Source: an uncultured Eubacteriales bacterium (GTDB lineage Bacteria > Bacillota > Clostridia > Oscillospirales > Oscillospiraceae). From it: a stretch of DNA of 23,383 bases. Under the pieces are notes generated by a model. That model saw nothing but the letters and a program-made list of their open reading frames with translations, was not told the DNA's origin and did no database searches. Location: assembly GCA_900550585.1 (NCBI GenBank), contig URST01000022.1:1-23383 (forward strand), written 5' to 3'. Each line of letters begins with the position of its first letter. The first letter of the stretch is position 1. A program made the position numbers and the translations under genes. Positions 6,069-13,769 of the stretch are shown here, piece after piece.

Positions 6069-7264
6069 GGCGGCCCGGGGAAAAGCCCGCGCTGGGGCTG
6101 TATATCCACATCCCGTTCTGCAGGGCCAAATGCGCCTACTGCGATTTTTACTCGCTGGCCCACAGCGAGGAGAAGATGGACGCCTACACGGCGGCGCTGC
6201 TCCGCCATCTGGAGGAGGTGGCGCCCCGCGCCGCCGGGATGCAGGTGGACACGGTGTATTTCGGCGGCGGCACCCCCAGCTATCTGGGAGCGTCCCGGCT
6301 GATCCGCCTTTTGCAGACGGTGCAGCGGCGGTACGACGTGGCCAGAAACGCGGAGATCACGCTGGAGGCCAATCCCGACAGCGCCGGGGACTGGCGGGTG
6401 CTGCGCACCCTGCGGCGTGCCGGGTTCAACCGGCTGTCCCTGGGGGTGCAGTCCACCGACGACGCGCTGCTGCGGCGCATCGGGCGGATACATACCTGTG
6501 AGCAGGTGCAGCAGGCGGTGACGGCGGCCCGGAGGGCGAAGCTCACCAACCTGAGTCTCGACCTGATCTACGGCCTGCCTGGCCAGACCATGGAGGACTG
6601 GCAGCGCACGCTGGCGGACGCCGTGGCGCTGGGACCGGAGCACCTGTCCTGCTACGGGCTGAAGCTGGAGGAGGGCACGCCCCTGTGGCAGCAGCGGCAG
6701 ACGCTGACGCTGCCGGACGACGACGCCCAGGCGGACATGTACCTCTACACCGTGGCGGCGCTGGAGGAGGCGGGGTATCAGCAGTACGAGATCTCCAATT
6801 TCGCCAAGCCGGGACGGGCGTCCCGCCACAACCTGAAATACTGGAACATGGAGGAGTACGCCGGTTTCGGGCCGGGGGCGCACTCCGATTTCGGCGGCGT
6901 CCGGTACGGCTATGTGCGGGACCTTGACCGGTACATCGCGGGCCAGCTGCTGCTGGCGGAGTCGGAAAACGGCGAGACGCTGGCACGGGACTACGAGTAT
7001 GTGATGCTGTCGCTGCGGACGGCGGCGGGCATCGACCGGCGGACGTTCGAGAACCGCTACCGCCAGCGGTTCGACCCCATGGAGAAGCTGTTCGTGCAGT
7101 ACGGGGAGGCGGGGCTGGCGGCCCGGACGGAGGGCGGCTGGCGCCTGACGTCCCGGGGTTTTCTGGTGTCCAACAGCATCATCGTGGCGCTGCAGGAGGC
7201 GCTGGGCCGGCAGAAGGCGGCCCGGCTGGCCGCGGCGGCGGAGGGCGACCTGCGCATCGTGTGA
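6065..7264 (+). CDS. hemW: HemW-type radical SAM heme chaperone
   Basis: The protein has 399 residues. The radical SAM motif CRAKCAYCDF has cysteines at 19, 23 and 26. Further conserved blocks are YFGGGTPS, EANPDS, RLSLGVQS, DLIYGLPGQT, YEISNFA and HNLKYW, the last being typical of HemW. HemW binds heme and hands it to membrane haem proteins. It lacks the cysteine arrangement needed for coproporphyrinogen dehydrogenase activity, although older annotations call it HemN. The start overlaps the ferredoxin stop. The C-terminal HemN-C-like domain, about residues 300-385, appears intact. A strong terminator follows. Confidence 0.93.
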   Translation: MRRPGEKPALGLYIHIPFCRAKCAYCDFYSLAHSEEKMDAYTAALLRHLEEVAPRAAGMQVDTVYFGGGTPSYLGASRLIRLLQTVQRRYDVARNAEITLEANPDSAGDWRVLRTLRRAGFNRLSLGVQSTDDALLRRIGRIHTCEQVQQAVTAARRAKLTNLSLDLIYGLPGQTMEDWQRTLADAVALGPEHLSCYGLKLEEGTPLWQQRQTLTLPDDDAQADMYLYTVAALEEAGYQQYEISNFAKPGRASRHNLKYWNMEEYAGFGPGAHSDFGGVRYGYVRDLDRYIAGQLLLAESENGETLARDYEYVMLSLRTAAGIDRRTFENRYRQRFDPMEKLFVQYGEAGLAARTEGGWRLTSRGFLVSNSIIVALQEALGRQKAARLAAAAEGDLRIV

Positions 7265-7282
7265 CGGCGATATGCGAAAATG

Positions 7283-7312
7283 AAAGCGGGAGAGCTTGCT
7301 CTCCCGCTTTTT
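7283..7312 (+). terminator. Rho-independent terminator after hemW
   Basis: A 12-bp perfect stem (7283-7294 with 7299-7310, loop CTTG) ends in TTTTT, 18 bases after the hemW stop. Confidence 0.92.
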
Positions 7313-7333
7313 CGCTTTACGGCTTCTTGATTC

Positions 7334-7358
7334 GTTCGGTACGCGAACTTTTTTGACA
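7334..7358 (+). promoter_or_regulatory. Small palindrome next to a TTGACA sequence
   Basis: GTTCG (7334-7338) pairs with CGAAC (7344-7348) and is followed by six T residues that run into TTGACA (7353-7358). It could be a weak back-up terminator, or an operator beside a -35 box. The matching -10 position (TAACGG at 7376-7381) is poor, so I do not call a promoter here. Confidence 0.3.
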
Positions 7359-7406
7359 AAAACAGGGGCATATTGTAACGGTTTCGTGAATTATCCGGCA
7401 CTGCTC

Positions 7407-7435
7407 TTGCGGAAAAAGCGGCGGCGTGGTACACT
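7407..7435 (+). promoter_or_regulatory. Candidate promoter of the RND transporter
   Basis: TTGCGG at 7407-7412 and TACACT at 7430-7435 have a 17-base gap, and TGG directly precedes the -10. The ten bases GTGGTACACT are identical to those at the promoter before the SPASM gene (976-985). Predicted leader about 40 bases. Confidence 0.55.
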
Positions 7436-7482
7436 ATGCCATTATGGGAATTTCGGGGCATGTGCCCAAAAGGAGCGGGACT

Positions 7483-10400
7483 ATGGCGAAATTCAGCGTA
7501 AAAAAGCCGCTGACGGTGTTTGTGGTGGTACTGGCCGTGGTGGTGCTGGGCGTGGTGGCGTATCTGAAGATGACCCCCGACCTGCTGCCCAACATGGACT
7601 TCCCCTATGTGGTCATTGTCACCACCGATCCCGGCGCCAGTCCCGAGTCGGTGGAGGAGGAGATCACCCGGCCCATGGAGCAGTCCATGGCCACGCTGGA
7701 CCAGATCAAGACCGTTACCTCCACTAGCCAGAACAGCGTGTCCATGGTGATGCTGGAGTTTGAGGACGGCGTGAACATGGACACCATCAGTGTGGACATC
7801 CAGCAGAAGATCTCCGTGCTGCAGGGCCAGTGGGACGACATGGTGGGCGCGCCCTATGTGCTGAAGATCAACCCGTCCATGATCCCGGTGATGGTGGCCG
7901 CCGTGTCCCAGGAGGGCAAGGATGTCTACGCCCTCAGCGACCTGGTGACGGACGAGCTTACCGGCAAGCTGGAGGGCGTCACCGGCGTGGCCAGCGTCGC
8001 GGTGTCCGGTGCCCTGACCCGGGAGGCCCACGTCATTCTGGATCAGGAGAAGATGGACGCCCTGTCCGCCACGCTGGCGGACGCGGTGAAGGAGCAGCTG
8101 AAAAAGGCGGAGGGCCAGCTGTACGACGCGCAGAAGCAGGTGTCCGACGGCGAAAAGGCACTGTCCGAGGCCAAGCGCGCCGCCGCCGACGGCGTGGCCG
8201 GCGCTGTCGGGGACGCCGTGGATGAGGTGTATGACCGCCTGAAGGATGTCTACGGCGTGCTGGAGGACACGGACATCGACGGCATCGCCGGCGGCATCAT
8301 CACCGACCCGGACGGCACGCTGAAGGAGCTGCAGACGGATCTGGAGACGCTGCAGGAGAGCTTCCGCCGGCTGATGAAGGAGCTGGAGAGCGGCCGTCTG
8401 CGGGCCGAGGTGGAGGGCGATGTGTCCGACCTGCTGGTGCAGCTGATGGACGGCATCACCCAGATGACCGGCGCGGAGCTGCAGCTCAGCGAGGCCAGGA
8501 CACAGATCGAAAGCGGCCTCAAGCAGATACAGGAGGCCTATAAAAAGGTAGACGAGCAGACGGATCTGGGCGGTCTGCTGTCCATCTCCACGGTCAGCGG
8601 CCTGCTGACGGCCCAGAACTTCTCCATGCCCGCCGGGTACATAGACGACGACAGCGGCATCAGCTACATGGTGTCCGTGGGACAGAAATTTGAAAGCAGC
8701 GGCGAGCTGGAGGACATGGTGCTCTTTGACCTGGGGCTGGAGGGCGTGGCGCCCATCACCCTGGGGGACGTGGCCACGGTGGTGGTAACGGACAACGGCG
8801 GCGAGCTGTACACCAAGCTCAACGGCGAGAACGGCATCCTGCTGTCCTTCACCAAGCAGTCCAACTACGCCACGGCGGAGGTGTCCAACAACATCACCGC
8901 CCGGTTCGAGACACTGGAGGCCCAGTACGAGGGGCTGACCTTCGTGCCCCTGATGGATCAGGGCGACTATATCTACCTCATCGTGGAGACCATCCTCTCC
9001 TCCCTGCTGTGGGGCGCGGTGTTCTCTGTGGTGGTGCTGTTCCTGTTCCTGCGTGACTGGCGGCCCACCCTCATCACCCTGATCTCCATCCCCGTCAGCG
9101 TCATCTTCGCGGTGGTGCTGATGTACTTCACCGGCGTGACCATCAACATGATCTCCCTCAGCGGTCTGGCGGTATCCGTGGGCATGCTGGTGGATAACTC
9201 GGTGGTGGTCATCGAGAATATCTACCGCCTGCGGGCCAAGGGCGCCACCATCATCCAGGCGGCGGTGTCCGGTGCGGGACAGGTGCTGGGTGCAGTGACG
9301 GCCTCCACCCTCACCACGGTGTGCGTGTTTGCGCCCATCGTGTTCGTGGAGGGTCTGACCCGCCAGCTGTTCACCGATCTGGCGCTGACCATCACCTATT
9401 CCCTGCTGGCCAGCCTGCTGGTGTCGCTGACGCTGGTGCCCGCCATGGCGGCGGGCATGCTGCGGCGGGACTTCGTGCCCAAGCCCGGCCTGCTGGATAA
9501 GCTCTACCCCGCCTACCGGAAGGCCATCGCCTGGTCGCTGGACCACAAGGCGGGCGTGCTGCTGCTGTCCCTGACGCTGCTGGTGACCACCGCGTGGGGC
9601 GCGGTGAGCCGGGGCTTCACCTTCATGCCGGAGATCGACATGAACAACCTGTCCGTCACCGTCACCATGCCGGAGGGCACCACCCGCGATGAGGCGGTGG
9701 CTCTGGCGGATCAGGTGATGGAGCGGATCATGTCCGTGGACGACATCGACGCCGCCGGCTTCATGATGGGCAGCGGCACCATGGGCGGTCTGAGCATGAC
9801 CAGCGGCGACAACGGCGACTACGACGTTACCGGCTACCTCACCATGCCGGAGGGCACCTTCGGCTCCGACGCGGGGCGTGAGATCGAGGCGCTGTGCGCC
9901 GACCTGCCCTGCGAAGTGACTACCGCCGGCGTTATGAGCGGTATGATGAGCTACATGACCGGCAGCGGCGTCTCGCTGCAGGTCTACGGCGATGATATGG
10001 AGGATCTGCAGACCGCCGCCCGGACACTGGGCCAGCGCATCGGCCAGGTGGAGGGCATTGAGGACGTCTCCGACGGTCTGGAGGACGCGGCCCCCGCCCT
10101 GCAGGTGGTGGTGGACCGGAACAAGGCCATGACACGGGGCATCACTGTGGCCCAGATCTACATGCAGGTGTCCGCGGCGCTGCAGGACACCACCACCGTG
10201 GCGGAGGTCACGCTGGACGGCGAGCGCATGGAGATGATGGTGGACGCGGCGGCGGACAGCCGGCTGACCCGGGAGAAGCTGCTGGCGCTGACCATCACGC
10301 CGGACAGCTCCATGTCCGCGTCCATGAGCAGCGGCGCGTCCGACTCCGGCCTGAGCCAGCTCACCGGCGAGGACAGCGGGGACGAGGATACCTCCTTCCC

Positions 10401-11148
10401 ACTGGGCGATGTGGCGGAGGTCCGGGAGACGGTGTCCCTCAACAGCATCCAGCGTGACCAGCAGCGGCGGTGCATCACCGTGACGGCGGCCATCGCCGAC
10501 GGCTATAACGTGACGAAGGTCACGTCGGCGGTGCAGCAGGCCGTGGCGCCGCTGGCTCTGCCGGAGGGCGTCACCGTGGAGTTCAACGGCGAGAATGAGC
10601 AGATCATGGACGCCATGGGACAGGTGATGCTGATGCTGCTGCTGGGCGTGGTGCTGGTGTACCTCATCATGGTGGCCCAGTTCCAGTCCCTGAAGTCCCC
10701 GTTCATCGTGATGTTCACCATCCCGCTGGCCTTTACCGGCGGCTTCATGGCTCTGCTGATCTCCGGCATCGAGGTGTCGGTCATCAGCCTCATCGGCTTC
10801 GTGATGCTGGTGGGCATCATCGTCAACAACGGCATCGTGCTGGTGGACTACATCAACCAGCAGCGTCTGGCCGGCATGGCGCGGCGGGAGGCCATCATCG
10901 ACGCCGGTGTTACCCGTCTGCGGCCCATTCTGATGACCAGCCTCACCACCATCCTGGGCCTGATCGTCACGGCGCTGGCGAAAAACGCCGGTACGGCCCT
11001 GATCCAGCCCATCGCGCTGGTGTGCATCGGCGGACTGCTGTACGCCACACTGATGACGCTGTTCGTGGTGCCGTGCATGTACGACATCCTCAGCAAAAAG
11101 GAGCTGCGGCAGGTCAGCGAGGACGAGCTGAAGCTGCTGGATATGTGA
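7483..11148 (+). CDS. RND-family efflux transporter with coiled-coil insertion
   Basis: This 1221-residue inner-membrane pump has the two-fold repeat of the AcrB/SwrC family: a first membrane helix at residues about 8-28, a first porter domain, a helix bundle from about 497, a second porter domain, and a final helix bundle ending near 1205. Transmembrane helix 4 reads GMLVDNSVVVIENI (Asp571 and Asn572 where AcrB has Asp-Asp). The matching C-terminal helix reads GIIVNNGIVLVDY, with no Lys at the AcrB Lys940 region. The unusual feature is about 170 extra residues (about 205-377) in the first porter domain, after LSATLADAVKEQ and before QNFSMPAGYI. They contain two coiled-coil-like stretches. 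A Ser/Gly/Asp-rich stretch occurs near 944-968. The ATG at 7483 has AAAGGAG 8 bases upstream. No periplasmic-adaptor or TolC gene is nearby. The substrate is unknown; drugs, lipids or peptides are all possible. Confidence 0.92.
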   Translation: MAKFSVKKPLTVFVVVLAVVVLGVVAYLKMTPDLLPNMDFPYVVIVTTDPGASPESVEEEITRPMEQSMATLDQIKTVTSTSQNSVSMVMLEFEDGVNMDTISVDIQQKISVLQGQWDDMVGAPYVLKINPSMIPVMVAAVSQEGKDVYALSDLVTDELTGKLEGVTGVASVAVSGALTREAHVILDQEKMDALSATLADAVKEQLKKAEGQLYDAQKQVSDGEKALSEAKRAAADGVAGAVGDAVDEVYDRLKDVYGVLEDTDIDGIAGGIITDPDGTLKELQTDLETLQESFRRLMKELESGRLRAEVEGDVSDLLVQLMDGITQMTGAELQLSEARTQIESGLKQIQEAYKKVDEQTDLGGLLSISTVSGLLTAQNFSMPAGYIDDDSGISYMVSVGQKFESSGELEDMVLFDLGLEGVAPITLGDVATVVVTDNGGELYTKLNGENGILLSFTKQSNYATAEVSNNITARFETLEAQYEGLTFVPLMDQGDYIYLIVETILSSLLWGAVFSVVVLFLFLRDWRPTLITLISIPVSVIFAVVLMYFTGVTINMISLSGLAVSVGMLVDNSVVVIENIYRLRAKGATIIQAAVSGAGQVLGAVTASTLTTVCVFAPIVFVEGLTRQLFTDLALTITYSLLASLLVSLTLVPAMAAGMLRRDFVPKPGLLDKLYPAYRKAIAWSLDHKAGVLLLSLTLLVTTAWGAVSRGFTFMPEIDMNNLSVTVTMPEGTTRDEAVALADQVMERIMSVDDIDAAGFMMGSGTMGGLSMTSGDNGDYDVTGYLTMPEGTFGSDAGREIEALCADLPCEVTTAGVMSGMMSYMTGSGVSLQVYGDDMEDLQTAARTLGQRIGQVEGIEDVSDGLEDAAPALQVVVDRNKAMTRGITVAQIYMQVSAALQDTTTVAEVTLDGERMEMMVDAAADSRLTREKLLALTITPDSSMSASMSSGASDSGLSQLTGEDSGDEDTSFPLGDVAEVRETVSLNSIQRDQQRRCITVTAAIADGYNVTKVTSAVQQAVAPLALPEGVTVEFNGENEQIMDAMGQVMLMLLLGVVLVYLIMVAQFQSLKSPFIVMFTIPLAFTGGFMALLISGIEVSVISLIGFVMLVGIIVNNGIVLVDYINQQRLAGMARREAIIDAGVTRLRPILMTSLTTILGLIVTALAKNAGTALIQPIALVCIGGLLYATLMTLFVVPCMYDILSKKELRQVSEDELKLLDM

Positions 11149-11153
11149 TCTTT

Positions 11154-11182
11154 ACAGGGAGGGGAACATTTCCCCTCCCTGT
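11154..11182 (+). terminator. Hairpin between the RND gene and the lipoprotein gene
   Basis: A 13-bp perfect stem (11154-11166 with 11170-11182, loop CAT) begins 6 bases after the RND stop. The T-run after it is weak, so it may only partly terminate. I see no clear promoter between it and the next start codon, which makes read-through to the lipoprotein likely. Confidence 0.6.
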
Positions 11183-11214
11183 TCCGTCTCATAGGGTAAA
11201 AGGAGGGCGAGAGC

Positions 11215-11985
11215 ATGAAACGAGCTTTTGTGTGCCTGTTGGCGCTGTGCGCCGTGCTGCTGACGGCCTGCGGCCACCCCGCCGCCACCCTGCCGCTGGA
11301 GGGCGGCGAGCCGGTGGTCAGTCCCGCGCCGGAGCCGATGGAGATCACCGGCCAGCTGGCGGAGTACACCGGCGGCCATGTGGACGCGGCGCTGACCATC
11401 CCCGACGGCTGGACGTGGGAGACGGTGGAGGAGGACGGACAGGCCGGACTTCGGTTCCGGAAAACGGAGGATGACGCCGTCGGCTTCCGGCTGACCTGCT
11501 GGACGGAGGGCTACGGCATCTGCGGCACCGGCGTCACCACGGAGGAGCTGACGCTGTCCGGCGGGCAGCAGGTGTGGCAGTACACTGAGGGCGGGGACGA
11601 CACCGTCTGGGTGAACATCGCCTTTCAGGACACGCCGGGCAGCTATGTCTGCATGCCCGATGCCGGCGGCGTCATGGATAAGGCCGCGTGGGACGGCTGC
11701 CGGGATGAGGTGCTGGCCATTCTGGGCACGGCCCGGATCGGGCGGGGCATCCTCACGGAGCAGGAGGCCATTGACCTGGCTGCGGCGCAGTACGACGGCG
11801 CCTACGACACGGTGTGGGGGCGGTACAATGTGGAGACAGGCTGCTGGGCGGTGACATTCTCCAAAGGCGCCATGGGCGGCGGCAGCGCCGTGATCCGTTA
11901 TGTCGGTCCGGACGGCACGGTTTCCGATCAGGAGGCGCAAATGTGCATTGAAGGCCCGATGGAGGATGCCGGTTCTGCGAACTGA
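11215..11985 (+). CDS. Putative lipoprotein with PepSY-like C terminus
   Basis: The 256-residue product starts with a lipoprotein signal: a Lys-Arg start, a hydrophobic stretch, and lipobox L-T-A-C with the lipid-bearing Cys19. The mature part lies outside the membrane. Its middle (about residues 45-175) includes a repeated Cys pattern (CWTEGYGICG, then CMPDAGG, then CRDE) and no enzyme motif I recognise. The end, from about 178 (LTEQEAIDLAAAQYDG ... WAVTFSK), resembles a single PepSY-type repeat. AGGAGGG at 11201-11207 supports the ATG at 11215. It follows the RND gene with only a hairpin between, so a joint role at the cell surface is possible but not shown. Confidence 0.8.
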   Translation: MKRAFVCLLALCAVLLTACGHPAATLPLEGGEPVVSPAPEPMEITGQLAEYTGGHVDAALTIPDGWTWETVEEDGQAGLRFRKTEDDAVGFRLTCWTEGYGICGTGVTTEELTLSGGQQVWQYTEGGDDTVWVNIAFQDTPGSYVCMPDAGGVMDKAAWDGCRDEVLAILGTARIGRGILTEQEAIDLAAAQYDGAYDTVWGRYNVETGCWAVTFSKGAMGGGSAVIRYVGPDGTVSDQEAQMCIEGPMEDAGSAN

Positions 11986-11988
11986 TGG

Positions 11989-12016
11989 TTGCAAAACCGG
12001 AAAAGTATGCTATAAT
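11989..12016 (+). promoter_or_regulatory. Sigma-A promoter of the small surface protein
   Basis: TTGCAA at 11989-11994 and a perfect TATAAT at 12011-12016 are 16 bases apart; TGC before the -10 gives an extended -10. It lies just after the lipoprotein stop, so the small gene has its own transcription start about 18 bases before its start codon. Confidence 0.75.
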
Positions 12017-12041
12017 AGCCGCATAGAGCGAGGTGAAGATG

Positions 12042-12224
12042 ATGAAAAAGCTGTTCTGCCTGCTGACGCTGCTGTGCTGCATGGTCATGAGCGTGTCCGT
12101 TGCCTGCGCCAGTCCCCTCACCGGCGACACCAGCAACATGGGTCTGTGGATCGCCATGGTGGTGGTGGCCGTGGTGCTTCTGGTGGTGCTGGTCATCATG
12201 GGCGGCAAGAAAAAGAAGAAATAA
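12042..12224 (+). CDS. 60-residue signal peptide plus sorting-signal-like protein
   Basis: The product has two hydrophobic segments. Residues 1-23 form a signal peptide ending in ACA, a good signal peptidase I site. Directly after it is SPLTGDTSN (24-32), then a hydrophobic stretch (about 34-53), then GGKKKKK. SPxTG plus membrane segment plus basic tail is the plan of a sortase sorting signal; C. difficile sortase recognises (S/P)PxTG. Almost nothing remains as a mature domain. Alternatives are a plain two-segment membrane peptide, or a lipoprotein with Cys22 (SVAC is a loose lipobox). Start codons GTG 12033 and ATG 12039 are too close to GAGGTG (12030-12035); ATG 12042 is spaced best. It is expressed from its own strong promoter and ends at a strong terminator. 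Confidence 0.8.
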   Translation: MKKLFCLLTLLCCMVMSVSVACASPLTGDTSNMGLWIAMVVVAVVLLVVLVIMGGKKKKK

Positions 12225-12233
12225 ATGATATGC

Positions 12234-12275
12234 AAAAAAGGACTCCCGCAGCACAGGCTGCGGGAGTCCTTTTTT
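12234..12275. terminator. Strong bidirectional terminator
   Basis: A 19-bp perfect stem (12234-12252 with 12257-12275, loop ACAG) has six A at one end and six T at the other. It lies 9 bases after the small surface protein gene and also faces rpsT transcription from the right. Confidence 0.95.
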
Positions 12276-12301
12276 GCGCGGCGCACCGCCGGGAGCAAAG
12301 C

Positions 12302-12328
12302 AAAACGGGCATCCTTCCGGATACCCGT
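12302..12328 (-). terminator. Terminator after rpsT
   Basis: Read on the minus strand, a 10-bp stem (12319-12328 with 12305-12314, one G-U pair, loop GGAA) is followed by TTTT, 12 bases after the rpsT stop. Confidence 0.85.
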
Positions 12329-12340
12329 TGAGTTTGGTCA

Positions 12341-12604
12341 TTAGCCAATGTTGTTCAGCTTCAGCGTCAGCGCGCTCTTCTTGTGAGCCGCGTTGTTCTT
12401 GTGCAGCAGACCCTTGGCAGCAGCCTTGTCGATCGCCTTGACTGCGACTTTGTAAGTGCCCTCGGCCTCGGTGCGATTGCCTTCAACGGCAGCAGCCTCG
12501 AACTTCTTGATAGCAGTCTTCAGTGCGGACTTATTGGCTTTGTTGCGAGCATTTCTCGCCTCTGCCACCAGAACACGCTTCTTAGCAGACTTGATATTCG
12601 GCAA
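12341..12604 (-). CDS. rpsT: 30S ribosomal protein S20
   Basis: This 87-residue basic protein begins with PNIKSAKKR and contains LLHKNNAAHKKSAL, both typical of S20, which binds 16S rRNA early in 30S assembly. An ORF can be read from GTG at 12613, but that GTG is part of the Shine-Dalgarno sequence GGGGAGGTG. The TTG at 12604-12602 lies 6 bases after GGAGGT and gives the standard N terminus. A UUG start is also found in Escherichia coli rpsT, where weak initiation is part of autoregulation by S20. It is a single-gene unit with its own promoter and terminator. Confidence 0.97.
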   Translation of the reverse strand: MPNIKSAKKRVLVAEARNARNKANKSALKTAIKKFEAAAVEGNRTEAEGTYKVAVKAIDKAAAKGLLHKNNAAHKKSALTLKLNNIG

Positions 12605-12629
12605 ACCAAACACCTCCCCGACATCAGAT

Positions 12630-12645
12630 TTTTCCGCGCGGAAAA
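12630..12645 (-). repeat. 16-base perfect palindrome in the rpsT leader
   Basis: TTTTCCGCGCGGAAAA sits between the rpsT promoter and its ribosome site, 12 bases upstream of GGGGAGGTG. It could be an RNA stem affecting translation or an operator. Confidence 0.6.
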
Positions 12646-12667
12646 GATAACTTCCACGCAGGATGAT

Positions 12668-12696
12668 ATTTTAGCATCATTGCTCGGAAAATGCAA
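12668..12696 (-). promoter_or_regulatory. Sigma-A promoter of rpsT
   Basis: On the minus strand, TTGCAT (12691-12696) and TAAAAT (12668-12673) are 17 bases apart, with TGC directly before the -10. The leader is about 57 bases. Confidence 0.85.
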
Positions 12697-12726
12697 GACT
12701 TTTTTGCAATTTTGACTCGGGTTTTC

Positions 12727-12755
12727 GCATAAATCTATTTCGGGCGGTCATGCTA
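12727..12755 (+). promoter_or_regulatory. Sigma-G/F-like forespore promoter of gpr
   Basis: GCATA at 12727-12731 and CATGCTA at 12749-12755 match the sigma-G elements gyATR and cAtnntA fully, with a 17-base rather than 18-base gap. In Bacillus, gpr is transcribed by sigma-F and sigma-G. The predicted leader is about 43 bases. Confidence 0.75.
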
Positions 12756-12804
12756 ACCGTAAGCCACAATATTTTGTGTTCAGAAGGGAGCGTTTGCCAC
12801 AAAA

Positions 12805-13704
12805 ATGACCGTACCTCGTACCGATCTGGCGCTGGAGGCCGCCGATGATCTGGCCGCCCGCATCAAAAAATTTTCTCCGCCGGAGGGCATCCGGCGGCTG
12901 GAGAGCCTGCAGGAGGGCTACGCCGTCACCGACATCCGCATCACCGGGGATGCCGGGGCGCAGGCGCTGGGCAAGCCGTTGGGGCGCTATATCACCGTGG
13001 ATCTCCGCCCCTATTTTGACCGTCAGCGCACATTTTTCCACCGGGCGGTCTGGTGCATCGCCCACCAGCTGCGCTCGCTGCTGCCCGATGCCGGGCCGCG
13101 CTCCCAGATCCTGGTGGTGGGGCTGGGCAACCGCGCCATGACGCCGGATGCCGTAGGCCCCATCGCCGTGGAGAACCTGCTGGTGACGCGGCACATGGTG
13201 CGCGCCCTGCCCCGGCAGTTCCGGAGCTTCACCCCCGTCTCCGCCCTGTGCACCGGCGTGCTGGCCCGGACGGGTCTGGAGACGCTGGAGCTGATCCAGG
13301 GCGCGGCGTCCCACATCCGCCCCACCGCCGTCATCGCCATCGACGCGCTGGCCGCCCGGAGCCGGGACCGGCTGTGCGCTACGGTGCAGCTCAGCGACAC
13401 GGGACTGACTCCCGGTTCCGGCGTAGGCAACCACCGTCGGGCGGTGGACCGTGCCGCGCTGGGAGTGCCGGTCATCGCCGTGGGCGTGCCCACGGTCATC
13501 GACGGGGCCACCCTGTGCGCCGACCTGCTGGCGGAGGCGGGCTGTCCGCAGCAGGCCCTGTCCGGCCGGGGAGCGGCGCTGTTCGTCACGCCGCAGGACA
13601 TCGACCAGCGGGTCACGGAGCTGGGCCGCATGGTGGGCTACGGCATCACCCTGGCCCTCCAGCGCAGTCTGACGCTGGAGGATGTCACCGGTCTGCTGGG
13701 ATAA
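12805..13704 (+). CDS. gpr: Spore germination protease GPR (family A25)
   Basis: This 299-residue protease degrades small acid-soluble spore proteins at germination. It is made as a zymogen in the forespore and self-processed near the N terminus, where RTDLALEA resembles the propeptide region. The two candidate catalytic aspartates are in VVGLGNRAMTPDAVGP (Asp115) and AIDALAAR (Asp180), the same spacing as Asp127 and Asp193 of the Bacillus megaterium enzyme. The conserved block LSDTGLTPGSGVGNHR follows. The AAGGGAG at 12784-12790 lies about 14 bases from the ATG, which is long, but no better in-frame start exists. A sigma-G-like promoter precedes it. nadE downstream has its own promoter. Confidence 0.95.
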   Translation: MTVPRTDLALEAADDLAARIKKFSPPEGIRRLESLQEGYAVTDIRITGDAGAQALGKPLGRYITVDLRPYFDRQRTFFHRAVWCIAHQLRSLLPDAGPRSQILVVGLGNRAMTPDAVGPIAVENLLVTRHMVRALPRQFRSFTPVSALCTGVLARTGLETLELIQGAASHIRPTAVIAIDALAARSRDRLCATVQLSDTGLTPGSGVGNHRRAVDRAALGVPVIAVGVPTVIDGATLCADLLAEAGCPQQALSGRGAALFVTPQDIDQRVTELGRMVGYGITLALQRSLTLEDVTGLLG

Positions 13705-13708
13705 GCAC

Positions 13709-13737
13709 TTGCAAAACCCGCCCTTCCGCGCTACAAT
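13709..13737 (+). promoter_or_regulatory. Sigma-A promoter of nadE
   Basis: TTGCAA at 13709-13714 and TACAAT at 13732-13737 with a 17-base gap lie just after the gpr stop. This gives vegetative expression of nadE independent of the sporulation gene upstream. Confidence 0.8.
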
Positions 13738-13769
13738 GGCACCAGAAAAAGGAAGGGAGGCTCCCCTCA

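Noticed and set aside
7353..7381. TTGACA with a 17-base gap to TAACGG as the RND promoter.
   Set aside because: The -10 match is poor; the pair at 7407-7435 is closer to the gene and has a better -10.
7057..9546. An 829-residue open frame on the minus strand, rich in His, Gln and Gly.
   Set aside because: It lies opposite hemW and the RND gene, and its composition is what antisense reading of GC-rich genes gives. No domain is recognisable, and it runs across a terminator and a promoter.
12605..12613. GTG at 12613 as the rpsT start, giving three extra residues.
   Set aside because: That GTG is part of the Shine-Dalgarno sequence; the downstream TTG gives the normal S20 N terminus.
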